Assembly (NCBI RefSeq): GCF_047501465.1
Contig: NZ_JAZDRL010000001.1
Coordinates: 1 to 64,000 of the forward strand
Direction: 5' to 3'
Origin: Pseudochelatococcus sp047501465
GTDB taxonomy: Bacteria; Pseudomonadota; Alphaproteobacteria; Rhizobiales; Beijerinckiaceae
Length of the DNA stretch: 64,000 nt
Of the stretch, positions 39,566-49,000 are shown in pieces. The notes beneath the pieces were generated by a model that had not been told where the DNA came from, did no database searches, and was given only the letters and a program-made list of their open reading frames with translations. Each line of letters begins with the position of its first letter. Within the stretch, counting starts at the first letter, position 1. A program made the translations under genes and the position numbers.

Positions 39566-39829
39566 ATGACCCGCGACGTCTACCGACCTCGTCAGCTGGC
39601 ACGGCGTCTTGCCGTGCGGCGCGATTCAATTCAGCGGCAAAAAGATGCTGCCGGCATCCAGCATGGATGGCGTGAAACATATATTTTGCCACGTGACCAG
39701 GCCCGCACCAAGGCTCGTGAGTGGATGGAACGCTTGCGCCGCTCCGCTTATATTACCGAGGTCGAAAGTTGGCGTGAGCTTGGTGATGGCCTTATTGAGT
39801 GCACCGTGCGGCGCATGCCTTCCGATTAA
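39566..39829 (+). CDS. Small basic protein of unknown function
   Basis: An 87-residue, Arg-rich protein (MTRDVYRPRQLARRL, DQARTKAREWMERLRR). The ATG at 39566 has CAGGGGAT eight bases upstream, which is strong, and the longer open frame before it is not used. I recognise no domain; the basic helices could bind nucleic acid or a phosphate-rich partner. The gene stands alone between the RAM-domain gene (divergent) and the DUF2158 gene (convergent). Confidence 0.65.
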   Translation: MTRDVYRPRQLARRLAVRRDSIQRQKDAAGIQHGWRETYILPRDQARTKAREWMERLRRSAYITEVESWRELGDGLIECTVRRMPSD

Positions 39830-39993
39830 TCGCGTTTTACGCGTATTCTGCGGCTGATCATGTCGCCCCAAGCGTCATGCGTGTAAAGCTTCAAAACAAA
39901 TTTGCTATATCTATGCGACAAATTGGCGCGAGCACTCTTGCGGCAGCCATTATTTTCATGCCTGCTGCCGCAAAAATGGAATATCAACTGAAA

Positions 39994-40227
39994 TCAGCCG
40001 ATATCATCATCGTCGTCTTCATCATCTTCATCGTCCTCGTCATCGAGGTCGATATCATCTTCGTCATCAAACAGGATGAGCGTCTCTGGGGGTAGCAGCG
40101 TGGTGCGGAAATTATCCTCGCTATCAGCATACCAAACGACGCTAATGCCTTCAGGGCTTACGTCTGTAATGGTGAGGGCTGGCCCGCCCGACTTAAGCAT
40201 AACAACATCGCCGATGGTGAAACTCAT
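39994..40227 (-). CDS. DUF2158 (YodC-like) protein with a polyacidic tail
   Basis: A 77-residue protein. The first 50 residues are the DUF2158 fold (MSFTIGDVVMLKSGGPALTI, SVVWYADSEDNFRTTLLPPETL), a small SH3-like barrel. The last 24 residues are nearly all Asp and Glu (DDEDDIDLDDEDDEDDED), coded by a TCN-type triplet stretch that could slip. GGAGGAGA lies seven bases before the ATG. No role is proven for the family. The acidic tail is an addition to the usual domain and may mimic DNA or bind metal (inference). Confidence 0.85.
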   Translation of the reverse strand: MSFTIGDVVMLKSGGPALTITDVSPEGISVVWYADSEDNFRTTLLPPETLILFDDEDDIDLDDEDDEDDEDDDDDIG

Positions 40228-40687
40228 GTTTGTCTCCTCCCCCGAGAGTGCGGTTCAGCATGTGTCTATCAGGCACATGTAACAGATTGGCAGCTTATGC
40301 AAGAGGTGCCAGATCGAATCGTGGTCTTTCTCCAAATGCTTATAGTCTTTTTACAAGTATACGGAAAGCCATGCGCATTGATGAATGTATGATTGTATGC
40401 GCAGGTGTGGATTTCTGTCCAGAATAACTATCCATATAAGGACCGTGTCCGCGATGCCGCGGGGGCGGGAAAAGCCGTTGGGTTTTGCCAAGTGTTGCAG
40501 TGTAGCTCTGGACATGGTTCTGGAACCATGCCAAAGAGCCGATAGGTGATGAGTCTCGGCCGTGCAGCTGAGGGTATTGCCTGTCGTCCAGAATGCAAGC
40601 AGCCTGTCAGGCGCTTTTCTGCGACAATAGCGGATGTTTTGTGCTTGGGGTTTGGACTCAAGCGCCACAAACGATTGGGGTGCCAAC
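40228..40687. other. Gene-free region upstream of the cytochrome bc1 operon
   Basis: No gene is supported in these 460 bases. A perfect 8-bp palindrome with a two-base spacer (CATGGTTC-TG-GAACCATG, 40513-40530) lies 158 bases before the petA start and could be an operator. The bc1 promoter should be here, but I cannot place it. Confidence 0.45.
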
Positions 40688-41248
40688 GTGGCAGAGACTG
40701 CTGGCGTCACGCCGACACGGCGAGACTTTCTCTTCATTGCAACCGGTGCAGTGGGCGCTGTTGGTGCTGCTGCGCTTGCTTGGCCATTTATCAACCAGAT
40801 GAATCCCGATGCCTCTACGCTGGCATTGAGCTCGGTTGAGGTTGACGTCGGGCAGGTTGCCGAGGGCCAGAGCATTACGGTGAAGTGGCGCGGCAAGCCG
40901 ATATTCATTCGCCATCGCACGCCTCAGGAAATTGAAGAAGCCAAGGCAGTAGCCTTGAGTGCGCTGGTGGATCCGGTTGCTCGCAACAACAATCTTCCTC
41001 TCGATGCACCTGCAACCGATGAAAACCGGGCTGCTGTGGGTAAGGAAGCCTGGCTTGTGATGATCGGTATCTGCACGCATCTGGGCTGTGTACCGCTTGG
41101 TAATTCAGGTGATTACGATGGCTGGTTCTGCCCGTGCCATGGTTCGCACTACGACTCGGCGGGCCGTATCCGTCGTGGTCCAGCGCCGGAAAACATGCAC
41201 ATTCCCGCCTATTCGTTTATTTCCGACACGACCATCCGTATCGGCTAA
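40688..41248 (+). CDS. petA: Cytochrome bc1 complex Rieske iron-sulfur subunit
   Basis: A 186-residue subunit of complex III. It starts at GTG 40688 (site GGGG 8 bases upstream), giving a twin-arginine signal (TRRDFLFIATG) that also anchors it in the membrane. The soluble head has CTHLGC and CPCHGSHYD, which bind the 2Fe-2S cluster through two Cys and two His. It receives electrons from quinol and passes them to cytochrome c1. An ATG at 40634 is an alternative start but places the signal unusually far inside. petB and petC follow. Confidence 0.95.
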   Translation: MAETAGVTPTRRDFLFIATGAVGAVGAAALAWPFINQMNPDASTLALSSVEVDVGQVAEGQSITVKWRGKPIFIRHRTPQEIEEAKAVALSALVDPVARNNNLPLDAPATDENRAAVGKEAWLVMIGICTHLGCVPLGNSGDYDGWFCPCHGSHYDSAGRIRRGPAPENMHIPAYSFISDTTIRIG

Positions 41249-41323
41249 TGCAGGTTGATTGCGGGGCAGCATAAGCCCTGTGACACCATGTTGCCGAATA
41301 AAAGCCCTAGCCGAGAAGAGCCA

Positions 41324-42577
41324 ATGCACGGACATTCGACCTACGTTCCCCAGAGCGGCCTGACGAAGTGGCTGGAAAGCCGGCTGCCGATTATCAGCCT
41401 CGTCCATTCATCGTTCGTTGCGTTTCCAACGCCACGTAACCTGAACTACCTCTGGACGTTCGGCGCTATCCTTTCCTTCATGCTCGTGGCGCAGATCCTC
41501 ACCGGTGTGGTGCTGGTGATGCACTACACGCCGCATGTCACGATGGCGTTTTCATCGGTTGAACACATCATGCGTGATGTGAACTTCGGCTGGTTGTTGC
41601 GATATTTGCATGCCAATGGCGCGTCGATGTTCTTTATCGCGGTATATGTTCATATTTTCCGTGGCATGTACTACGGCTCCTATAAGGCGCCGCGCGAAGT
41701 TCTCTGGATTCTGGGCGTTGTCATCTTCCTGTTGATGATGGCGACTGCATTCATGGGGTACGTGCTGCCTTGGGGCCAGATGAGCTTCTGGGGTGCAACC
41801 GTTATCACCAACCTATTCTCGGCACTGCCATTTGTCGGCGAGCCTATTGTGACATGGTTGTGGGGTGGTTTCTCGGTGGATAATCCCACGCTGAATCGCT
41901 TTTTCTCGCTGCACTATCTGCTGCCATTCATGATTGCGGGTGTAGTTATCCTGCATATCTGGGCGCTGCATGTCGTGGGTCAGAACAACCCGACAGGTGT
42001 TGAGATCAAGGATATTCGCAAGGATTCGGTTCCTTTCACGCCGCATGCGACGATCAAGGATCTGTTCGGTGTGATCGTCTTTTTCGTGCTGTTCTCGTGG
42101 TTCGTATTCTATACGCCGAACTTCCTTGGTCATGCCGATAACTACATCGAAGCTAATCCACTTGTGACGCCTTCGCATATCGTTCCTGAATGGTACTTCC
42201 TGCCGTTCTACGCCATTCTTCGCGCTATCCCTTCCAAGCTTGGTGGTGTGATTGCGATGTTCGGTTCAATTGCGGTACTGGCGTTCCTGCCATGGCTTGA
42301 TACATCGAAGGTGCGCTCGGCTGTTTATCGTCCGCTTTACAAGCAGTTGTTCTGGGTGTTTGCGATCGTTGCGGTTGGTCTTGGCTATCTGGGCGCAATG
42401 CCGGCAGAGGGTGGATACGTTATCGCGAGCCGCATTCTGACTGCTTATTACTTCGCACACTTCCTCATCATCCTGCCACTTCTTGGCCTTCTGGAAAAGC
42501 CAAAGCCGGTGCCGAATTCGATTTCGGAAGCTGTGCTGAGCAAGCATGCACCAGCAGCCGCAAGCAGCAACGGTTAA
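41324..42577 (+). CDS. petB: Cytochrome b of the bc1 complex
   Basis: A 417-residue protein of eight membrane helices. It starts at ATG 41324 with GAGAAGAG just upstream. The heme His pairs are in helix B and D; visible marks are YVLPWGQMSFWGATVI (Qo site), PEWYFLPFYAI (the PEWY motif of the Qo site) and VHIFRGMYYGS. It oxidises quinol at Qo and reduces quinone at Qi. In some Rhizobiales petB and petC are fused into one gene; here they are separate, 14 bases apart. Confidence 0.97.
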   Translation: MHGHSTYVPQSGLTKWLESRLPIISLVHSSFVAFPTPRNLNYLWTFGAILSFMLVAQILTGVVLVMHYTPHVTMAFSSVEHIMRDVNFGWLLRYLHANGASMFFIAVYVHIFRGMYYGSYKAPREVLWILGVVIFLLMMATAFMGYVLPWGQMSFWGATVITNLFSALPFVGEPIVTWLWGGFSVDNPTLNRFFSLHYLLPFMIAGVVILHIWALHVVGQNNPTGVEIKDIRKDSVPFTPHATIKDLFGVIVFFVLFSWFVFYTPNFLGHADNYIEANPLVTPSHIVPEWYFLPFYAILRAIPSKLGGVIAMFGSIAVLAFLPWLDTSKVRSAVYRPLYKQLFWVFAIVAVGLGYLGAMPAEGGYVIASRILTAYYFAHFLIILPLLGLLEKPKPVPNSISEAVLSKHAPAAASSNG

Positions 42578-42591
42578 GGCGAGGACAGACA

Positions 42592-43572
42592 ATGTTAACG
42601 GTCGTAAGCAACGACAGCCGCCTGGTTGCTCAGGGGAAACAGGATATGAGCCAGAACATCCATGCTGGCGCGGGTGCCATGAAGGCATCGCGCATTGGGC
42701 GGAGCCTCAAGGGTTTTGTGGCAATGCTTAGTGTTGCTGCCGGGCTTGCCCTCAGTGGCGCAGTGCCGGCATTGGCGGCGGGTGATGCAGTGCATCCGCC
42801 GGAGATGTCGTGGTCATTTTCGGGGCCATTTGGGACCTATGATCGGGCGCAGCTTCAGCGTGGCTTTAAGGTCTATCGCGAGGTTTGCTCAAGCTGCCAC
42901 GCACTCAGCCGTGTTGCATTCCGCAACCTTGCTGAGCCAGGCGGTCCTGAATTTAGTGCAGATCAGGTGAAGGCGCTTGCAGCGGAATATCAGGTGCAGG
43001 ATGGTCCAAACGATGCGGGCGATATGTTCGATCGTCCCGGTCTTGCCTCGGACCGCTTCCCATCGCCATTTCCGAATGAACAGGCTGCGCGCGCATCGAA
43101 CGGTGGTGCATATCCGCCAGACTTTTCGTTGTTGGCCAAGGCACGTACCTATACGCGTGGCTTCCCGACATTCCTGTTCGATATCTTCACGCTCTATCAG
43201 GAGCAGGGGCCTGACCTGATCCATGCGATCCTTGTTGGCTATGAGGATGCACCGGAAGGTGTGACAGTTCAGCCTGGCCAACATTACAATAAATACTTCC
43301 CCGGCCACCTTATCGCTATGCCCAAGCCGCTTGCGGATGGTCAGGTGGAGTTTCCCAAGGGGGAAGATGGTCGTGCGGTTGTCCCTGAGACAGTGGACCA
43401 GTACGCTCGGGACGTAACAGCATTCATGATGTGGGCTGCTGAGCCGCATCTTGAGGCACGTAAGGCCCTCGGCTTTAAAGTTATCATCTTCCTTATTGTG
43501 TTTGCAGCGCTGCTGTATTTTACAAAGAAGAAGATCTGGGCAAGCTCCCATTCCGGCGAGCGCCACAGCTAA
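42592..43572 (+). CDS. petC: Cytochrome c1
   Basis: A 326-residue subunit of complex III. The heme c is bound at VCSSCHALSRVAFRNL, with the axial Met in MPKPLADGQV. A signal peptide precedes it (KGFVAMLSVAAGLALSGAV, cleavage near ALAAG), and a C-terminal membrane anchor (VIIFLIVFAALLYF) precedes KKKIW. The first start at 42592 has GAGG eight bases upstream; a methionine at 42646 would shorten the leader. The gene ends with a clear terminator. It passes electrons to a soluble or membrane cytochrome c and then the oxidase coded at 58-61 kb. Confidence 0.96.
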   Translation: MLTVVSNDSRLVAQGKQDMSQNIHAGAGAMKASRIGRSLKGFVAMLSVAAGLALSGAVPALAAGDAVHPPEMSWSFSGPFGTYDRAQLQRGFKVYREVCSSCHALSRVAFRNLAEPGGPEFSADQVKALAAEYQVQDGPNDAGDMFDRPGLASDRFPSPFPNEQAARASNGGAYPPDFSLLAKARTYTRGFPTFLFDIFTLYQEQGPDLIHAILVGYEDAPEGVTVQPGQHYNKYFPGHLIAMPKPLADGQVEFPKGEDGRAVVPETVDQYARDVTAFMMWAAEPHLEARKALGFKVIIFLIVFAALLYFTKKKIWASSHSGERHS

Positions 43573-43602
43573 GTAGCGGGTTTTTGAACCTGCATTTATT
43601 TT

Positions 43603-43626
43603 AAAACCCCCGAAAGGGGGTTTTTT
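43603..43626 (+). terminator. Rho-independent terminator of petABC
   Basis: A 9-bp stem (43603-43611 with 43616-43624) with a GAAA loop is followed by six T, about 30 bases after the petC stop. It is one of the clearest terminators in the window. Confidence 0.92.
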
Positions 43627-43683
43627 ATTGGGCCGTTGCAGCTAACGATTTATCGTGGAATGTTAAGCGCACAGGGGGCGTCG

Positions 43684-44229
43684 ATGAGCAAAAATCTGAC
43701 TGGCGATCTAAGGGCGGCGATCCGTTCTATTCCTGATTATCCGCGTCCCGGCGTCGTTTTTCGCGATATCTCCACGTTGCTTGGCAATGCGCGGGCATTT
43801 CGGCGTGCTGTCGATGAGCTGGTGCAACCTTGGCCAGGATCGAAGATTGATAAGGTCGCGGGCATTGAAGCACGCGGGTTTATACTTGGTGGTGCGGTTG
43901 CGCATCAATTGAGTGCAGGATTTGTGCCGATCCGCAAAAAAGGCAAGTTGCCGCACGAAACAGTCTCGGTAGCTTATTCGTTGGAATATGGTCTTGATGA
44001 GATGGAAGTGCACCGCGATGCGATTGATGCGGGCGAGCGTGTTGTGTTGATTGATGATCTTATCGCAACCGGTGGCACGGCCATCGCTGCTGTTGATTTG
44101 CTGCGGCGGATTGGTGCGGAAGTTGTGGCGGCTGTATTTGTGATTGATCTTCCAGATCTTGGCGGTGCGCAGAGGTTGCGTGAAATGGGTGTAACCGTGC
44201 GCACATTAGTGCAGTTTGAAGGTGAATAG
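43684..44229 (+). CDS. apt: Adenine phosphoribosyltransferase
   Basis: A 181-residue purine-salvage enzyme making AMP from adenine and PRPP. The PRPP-binding motif is VVLIDDLIATGGTA, and the opening DYPRPGVVFRDISTLL and GIEARGFILGG are typical. GGGGG lies six bases before ATG 43684; codons upstream are ignored. It is followed eight bases on by a methyltransferase gene, with which it likely forms an operon. It is cytosolic. Confidence 0.95.
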   Translation: MSKNLTGDLRAAIRSIPDYPRPGVVFRDISTLLGNARAFRRAVDELVQPWPGSKIDKVAGIEARGFILGGAVAHQLSAGFVPIRKKGKLPHETVSVAYSLEYGLDEMEVHRDAIDAGERVVLIDDLIATGGTAIAAVDLLRRIGAEVVAAVFVIDLPDLGGAQRLREMGVTVRTLVQFEGE

Positions 44230-44237
44230 CCTACGCC

Positions 44238-45002
44238 ATGACAGATAGTTTTTCTGATATTGTCGAAGACCGGCTGCTTGGTGAACGCTTAAAGCTATTG
44301 CAGCCCCGGCATGGACACCGGGCTGGTACTGATGCACTGCTACTCGCAGCTGCAACCCCTGCTGGATTTTCTGGACATATTGCCGATCTGGGAGCCGGAG
44401 TTGGCACTGTTGGCTTAACATCTGCCCTGTTGGCGCCCGCCGCCCAGGTAACATTGGTGGAGCGTGATCCGGGAGCGGCAGGCCTGGCTAATCGCAATAT
44501 CATGCTCAATGAACTTGAGAGCCGTGTGGGTTTGGCTGCGATTGATTTGTTTTCAGGGGGGGCACGTCGCGAAGCGGGGTTGCGGGAAACGGTTGATCTG
44601 GTGCTCACAAATCCGCCGTTTCATGATGCCGGTGCGATTCGCCATTCGCCTAATGCCGCCAAACGCTCTGCGCATGTTTTGGAGGGCGGCAATCTTGATG
44701 ACTGGATGCGCGCGTGTGCTGATGTTACGAGGCCCGGGGGGCATATTGTTGTCATCCACCGGGCCGATGCAGTTCAAGAATTGTTGGTGAGTTTTGATGG
44801 CCGGTTTGGAGGGGTGACGGTGCGCCCCGTCCATGCCTATAAAGATGCGCCTGCCTTACGGGTTTTGATTGCTGGCAGAAAAGGCTCGCGCGCGCCGTTG
44901 CATCTCATGCCACCAATCATATTGCATGAGCGGGGAGGGAGCTTCACCGATGAAGTTGCTGCCATTAACAAGGGTGAAGCACGTATTTCAATCAGTCTGT
45001 AA
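44238..45002 (+). CDS. TrmN6/YfiC-like tRNA or N6-adenine methyltransferase
   Basis: A 254-residue Rossmann-fold methylase. SAM motif I is IADLGAGVGTVGL, and motif IV is TNPPFHDAG, the (N/D)PP(F/Y) type used to methylate amino groups, as in tRNA1(Val) A37 methylase. The start MTDSFSDIVEDRLLGERLKLLQPRHGHRAGTD is like the TrmN6 opening. The target is inferred from family only. It follows apt closely and its end overlaps the end of the convergent epimerase gene by 11 bases. Confidence 0.85.
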   Translation: MTDSFSDIVEDRLLGERLKLLQPRHGHRAGTDALLLAAATPAGFSGHIADLGAGVGTVGLTSALLAPAAQVTLVERDPGAAGLANRNIMLNELESRVGLAAIDLFSGGARREAGLRETVDLVLTNPPFHDAGAIRHSPNAAKRSAHVLEGGNLDDWMRACADVTRPGGHIVVIHRADAVQELLVSFDGRFGGVTVRPVHAYKDAPALRVLIAGRKGSRAPLHLMPPIILHERGGSFTDEVAAINKGEARISISL

Positions 45003-45864
45003 TCGCACCTTCGCCTGCCTGCAGCAGAGCGGCAAGGCCTTCGCGGTATGTCGGGAAGGTCAGATCGAATGCGGGTAAGGCCCTGAGTTTGGCATTACTG
45101 ACGCGTTTGTTTTCAAGATAGAAGCTGCGAGCCATTTCTGACATTTCAGCAGCTTCAAAATGCACCGGCGGTGGCGGCTCAATACCCATTATGCCTGCAG
45201 CATAGGTAACGACATCCCCCTGGGATGCTGGTTCGTCATCGGTTAAGTTATAGATGCCAGCCGGGACTTCCTCGGTTAAGGTTGCGATAATCCCCGCGGC
45301 AATGTCTTCCACATGTGCACGATTAAAAACCTGATCTGCTTTAATGATGTGTCGCGCTGTGCCTTTGGCTATGTCGCGTAGATTGTTGCGGCCAGGGCCA
45401 TAAATTCCGGGCAGACGGAAAATGAAATCGCGCGCACCAAGGGTGTTCGCGACTCCACGCCAATCCGCTTCCGCGATGAGCCGATGCTGCGAGCGGATGT
45501 TAAGGGTAAGCGTTGGCGATTTTTCATCCACCCAGGCTCCCGCATGGTCGCCGTAGACTCCAACAGTTGATAGATAACCAATCCAATGCGCGCGAAGCGA
45601 CAGGTCATGTTCTGATAAAAGGGTAAGCGCCGGATCTCTACCAGTGCCGGGAGGGATGCTAGCGAGAATCGCGTCCGCCTGGACGATGTCGGCGATAAGG
45701 GCAGCGTTGTTAGGTGCAAAGATATGAGCGCTAATGCCTAGGGCATTCAATTCCTTGGCTTTTTCAGGTGATCGAACCGTGCCGCTTATGTATGAGAAGC
45801 GATCATGATGGGTATCGATCAATGCACGGGCCGTGTATCCGATACCAAAAATGAAAAGCCTCAT
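44992..45864 (-). CDS. NAD(P)-dependent epimerase/reductase-like protein
   Basis: A 290-residue extended SDR-fold protein. The N-terminal dinucleotide site is FIFGIGYTARALID (GxGxxA-like), with YLSTVGVYGDHAG as the Ser/Tyr active-site region and FRLPGIYGPGRNNL following. It resembles the YeeZ group of atypical SDRs, of unknown substrate. The ATG at 45864 overlaps the queG stop in an ATGA, so the two are translationally coupled. The 3' end overlaps the convergent methyltransferase gene by 11 bases. Confidence 0.85.
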   Translation of the reverse strand: MRLFIFGIGYTARALIDTHHDRFSYISGTVRSPEKAKELNALGISAHIFAPNNAALIADIVQADAILASIPPGTGRDPALTLLSEHDLSLRAHWIGYLSTVGVYGDHAGAWVDEKSPTLTLNIRSQHRLIAEADWRGVANTLGARDFIFRLPGIYGPGRNNLRDIAKGTARHIIKADQVFNRAHVEDIAAGIIATLTEEVPAGIYNLTDDEPASQGDVVTYAAGIMGIEPPPPVHFEAAEMSEMARSFYLENKRVSNAKLRALPAFDLTFPTYREGLAALLQAGEGAITD

Positions 45865-47021
45865 GTTGCTTGCCCCTCCGCAAGTGCGAGTTGCCACTCG
45901 GCGATAACTTCTGCATCTGTTTCACACGGCAGGTGCTGCTGTGCGAGGGCAAGGAGACTCTCGGCTGCGAGGAGCTGTGATAACGCCCACACGGCAGAAC
46001 CGCGGATCGTTGCCGCCTCATCATTAAGAAGCGTGCGCGCATTTTCCGCAAGTTTCATATCGCGAGAGTTGCCTATAGCAATCAATACATTGCGTATAAA
46101 GCGCTCACGCCCTGTCCGCTTTACAGGCGAGCCTGCGAAACGCAGCCGGAACTCTGCGTCTGTCAGACTGGCGAGTTCTGCCAAGGGAGGGGCGATATTG
46201 TCTGTCCGCGCTATTAACTTTGCTTCCCGTGCGGTTGAAGCAAACTTGTTCCAGGGGCAGACGGCGAGGCAATCGTCGCATCCGAATACGCGGTTGCCAA
46301 TGGCCGGACGCAGGGAGCGCGGGATCGGACCTTTGTGCTCAATGGTCAGGTAGGCAATGCAACGTCGGGCGTCGAGTTGGTAAGGTGCGGGGAAAGCGTT
46401 GGTGGGGCAGATATCGAGGCACCGTGTGCATGATCCGCAGTGGTCACGTTCTGGCTTATCAGGTGGTAGATGCGCTGTTGTGAAGATGACGCCAAGCAAC
46501 AGCCATCCGCCATGATCGCGCGACACAATCACCGAATGCTTACCCTGCCAACCCAGACCCGCAGCTTGCGCGAGAGGTTTTTCCATGACGGGAGCGGTGT
46601 CAACGAACACCTTGACCTCGGCCCCAGCATTGACCGCAAGGAAACCGGCAACCTGTTTCAGCTTGCCTTTGATGATATCATGATAGTCGCGGTTGCGCGC
46701 ATAGGCTGAGATGATGCCGTCAGATCGGCGCTCAAGTAACGCCATCGGATCATCAGCCGGGCCGTAGTTCATCGCAAGCATGATAACTGAACGCACTTCG
46801 GGCCAAAGCCCCTGAGGAGATGCACGCCGGTCTACGTTCTGGGCCATCCAGTCCATCGAGGCATGGTGGCCAGCTGCTAGCCAGTCATTCAGGCGTGGCC
46901 CCGCTTCAGGCGCGGCATCAGCGTCAGCAATGCGCACTGCATCGAAGCCCTCTTCCCGCGCCCGCGCAATCAGCGCCTGCTTCAACGCAGCATAATCAGG
47001 CATTGGCGGGTGGGTATCCAA
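45861..47021 (-). CDS. queG: Epoxyqueuosine reductase
   Basis: A 386-residue enzyme that finishes queuosine synthesis in tRNA. It carries the cobalamin-dependent reductase fold and two 4Fe-4S clusters bound by CGSCTRCLDICPTNAF and FGCDDCLAVCPWNKF; the catalytic Asp is in the FVDTAPVMEKPLAQ region. A HEAT-like C-terminus lies past residue 310. The start is uncertain: TTG 47021 has GGAG eight bases upstream; ATG 47003 lacks one but trims only six residues. A reductase/epimerase gene follows through an ATGA overlap. Confidence 0.93.
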   Translation of the reverse strand: MDTHPPMPDYAALKQALIARAREEGFDAVRIADADAAPEAGPRLNDWLAAGHHASMDWMAQNVDRRASPQGLWPEVRSVIMLAMNYGPADDPMALLERRSDGIISAYARNRDYHDIIKGKLKQVAGFLAVNAGAEVKVFVDTAPVMEKPLAQAAGLGWQGKHSVIVSRDHGGWLLLGVIFTTAHLPPDKPERDHCGSCTRCLDICPTNAFPAPYQLDARRCIAYLTIEHKGPIPRSLRPAIGNRVFGCDDCLAVCPWNKFASTAREAKLIARTDNIAPPLAELASLTDAEFRLRFAGSPVKRTGRERFIRNVLIAIGNSRDMKLAENARTLLNDEAATIRGSAVWALSQLLAAESLLALAQQHLPCETDAEVIAEWQLALAEGQAT

Positions 47022-47228
47022 ATAGCAGGCTCCGAAATCGATGGCACGTGAAGGTTAAGATCCAAAATCCGCGCCTCAAAATGGCATTGAATAGACGAAC
47101 GCCATCCTTCGGACGGCGTCCTGACCTGTGATCTGTTGCTTCAGGTTACTTAGTTAGTAATGCGTAACTTTCCTTGCATATCTTGGTCATTACGCTGCCA
47201 TTACAAGAGAATTAACAGGTCCCTGAGC

Positions 47229-47921
47229 CTAGAAGTCGAGGTCAGCATAATGGCTTGCCGCCGGCATGCCGGGGACACGATCAGACAGCAGAGTGCGGAA
47301 TGAAGGCCGCGACTTGACGCGTGCATACCAGGCGCGTGCAGTTTCATCTTCTTCCCACGGCACATCGCCCAGATAATCGATGCATGATAGATGGGCTGCC
47401 GCTGCCAGGTCGGCATAGGTTAGCTCGGGGCCGGCCAGCCAATTCCGCTTGGCGATCAGAAAACCGATGTATTTCAAATGATAACGCACGTTTGTGCGGG
47501 CTGCGCGGATAGCTGCCATATCAGGTGCGCCGCCGCCCTGCGCCACGCTTATGAAGCGCTTGTAGATTTTCTCCGTCACAAGATAGCCCGACACTTCCTC
47601 ATGGAATTTGGTCAGGAACCAGTCCATCAGACGGCGCACTTCGACGCGTGTGCCTGCTTGTTCTGGCAATAAACGGCGTGTCTCAAGGCCCATTCCACGG
47701 GTCTCATCGAGATATTCCGCAATCACGGTATGACCGGGCACGGCAAAACCCTGCTCCTCCAGAAACACGGGCAGAGTGCCTGCCGGGTTCATGATCAGGA
47801 ACTCATGTCTGCGCTCCCAAGGCTTTTCCTCAACGAGCGCCGATTCGAGGCCCATCTCGGCCATGACAAGCCGGATGAAGCGCGAATGAGGGCAGAAAGG
47901 GTAGTGAAACAAGGTTGCCAT
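47229..47921 (-). CDS. Glutathione S-transferase family protein
   Basis: A 230-residue protein with an N-terminal thioredoxin-like domain (LFHYPFCPHSRFIRLV, NPAGTLPVFLEEQG, HTVIAEYLDE) and a helical C-terminal domain (LTYADLAAAAHLSCIDYLG). The CPHS motif offers a Cys near the thiol site, unlike classical Tyr/Ser GSTs, so glutathione-lyase or thiol-transferase activity is possible. The ATG at 47921 lacks a strong ribosome site. There is no operon partner. The 265 bases upstream show no gene. Confidence 0.88.
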   Translation of the reverse strand: MATLFHYPFCPHSRFIRLVMAEMGLESALVEEKPWERRHEFLIMNPAGTLPVFLEEQGFAVPGHTVIAEYLDETRGMGLETRRLLPEQAGTRVEVRRLMDWFLTKFHEEVSGYLVTEKIYKRFISVAQGGGAPDMAAIRAARTNVRYHLKYIGFLIAKRNWLAGPELTYADLAAAAHLSCIDYLGDVPWEEDETARAWYARVKSRPSFRTLLSDRVPGMPAASHYADLDF

Positions 47922-48186
47922 AGGTTCAGCCAGAAAAGCCTGAAAGGCCGGTTTGAGACGCGTCAACGTAAGAAACGAAGTGATGAATTGTTCGCATGCA
48001 GGGGAATCCTGTCAAAATGAAGTTCGCGCCTGTATTTCTCCATACTCTTAGTGCTGGTCAGCCATGCAAACAACCGCTTTTTATGCATGCCATCCGTTGA
48101 AAAGCGGGATGTCATTAAAGGTTCGCTAACGCTACAAGCGCAGAAGGTCATAGAGCGCATAAAATGGCGGTAAAAAGGAAACGATC

Positions 48187-48990
48187 ATGGTGAATGGTGA
48201 TTTGCTTGAAGCAGCGGTGCTGGGCATCGTCGAGGGGTTAACGGAATTCATTCCCGTTTCTTCCACCGGCCATCTTTTGCTGCTTGGGCATTTCATGGGG
48301 TTCGAATCAAACGGTAAAACCTTTGAAGTGTTGGTGCAGCTTGGCGCTATTCTGGCAATCATGGTGGTATATTTCCACCGACTCCTCGATATGGCGCGTA
48401 ATTTTCGCTCGGATCCCCAGGTGCGGCGCTTTGTGCTTGGCGTATTTGTGGCTTTCCTGCCTGCCGTTGCTATCGGTGCATTCGCACATGGCTTTATCAA
48501 GACAGTGCTATTCAATCCCTGGATCGTCTGCTTTACGTTGATTACAGGCGGGTTTGTGCTGATCATGGTTGATAACGCCAGGCTCAAGCCTCAGTTCCAT
48601 GATGCAACGCGCATTCCTCTCACCAAATGCCTGATTATTGGCATCTGCCAATGTGTGGCGATGATACCGGGCGTTTCACGTTCAGGTGCAACCATTGTAG
48701 GTGCAATGCTCAGTGGTGCGGATAAGCGGGCTGCAACAGAGTTTTCCTTCTTTCTTGCCATGCCCACTATGGTGGCTGCTTTCAGCTATGACCTGCTCAA
48801 GAACTATCAGAACCTCAATGCCAATGATGGCTTGCTCATTGTTGTTGGGTTTGTGATGGCGTTTCTGTCTGGCCTGCTTGTGGTGCGTTCACTGCTGAAC
48901 TTTGTTTCCCGCCACGGATTGGGTGTGTTTGCATGGTGGCGCATTCTTGTAGGCGCCGCTGGACTTGCTGGCTTGATGGTGTATGGCTGA
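48187..48990 (+). CDS. uppP: Undecaprenyl-diphosphatase
   Basis: A 267-residue membrane phosphatase that recycles the lipid carrier for cell-wall synthesis. The family motifs are GLTEFIPVSSTGHLLLL (residues 17-33) and IPGVSRSGATIVG, with Glu, His, Ser and Arg as the catalytic set. Eight membrane helices can be drawn. AGGA lies seven bases before the ATG. It converges with mgtE, with only ten bases between stops and no terminator visible. Confidence 0.96.
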   Translation: MVNGDLLEAAVLGIVEGLTEFIPVSSTGHLLLLGHFMGFESNGKTFEVLVQLGAILAIMVVYFHRLLDMARNFRSDPQVRRFVLGVFVAFLPAVAIGAFAHGFIKTVLFNPWIVCFTLITGGFVLIMVDNARLKPQFHDATRIPLTKCLIIGICQCVAMIPGVSRSGATIVGAMLSGADKRAATEFSFFLAMPTMVAAFSYDLLKNYQNLNANDGLLIVVGFVMAFLSGLLVVRSLLNFVSRHGLGVFAWWRILVGAAGLAGLMVYG

Positions 48991-49000
48991 GGCGAATAGG

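Noticed and set aside
40351..40920. Minus-strand open frame crossing the petA start
   Set aside because: It is antisense to petA and has no similarity; the plus strand has a clear Rieske gene there.
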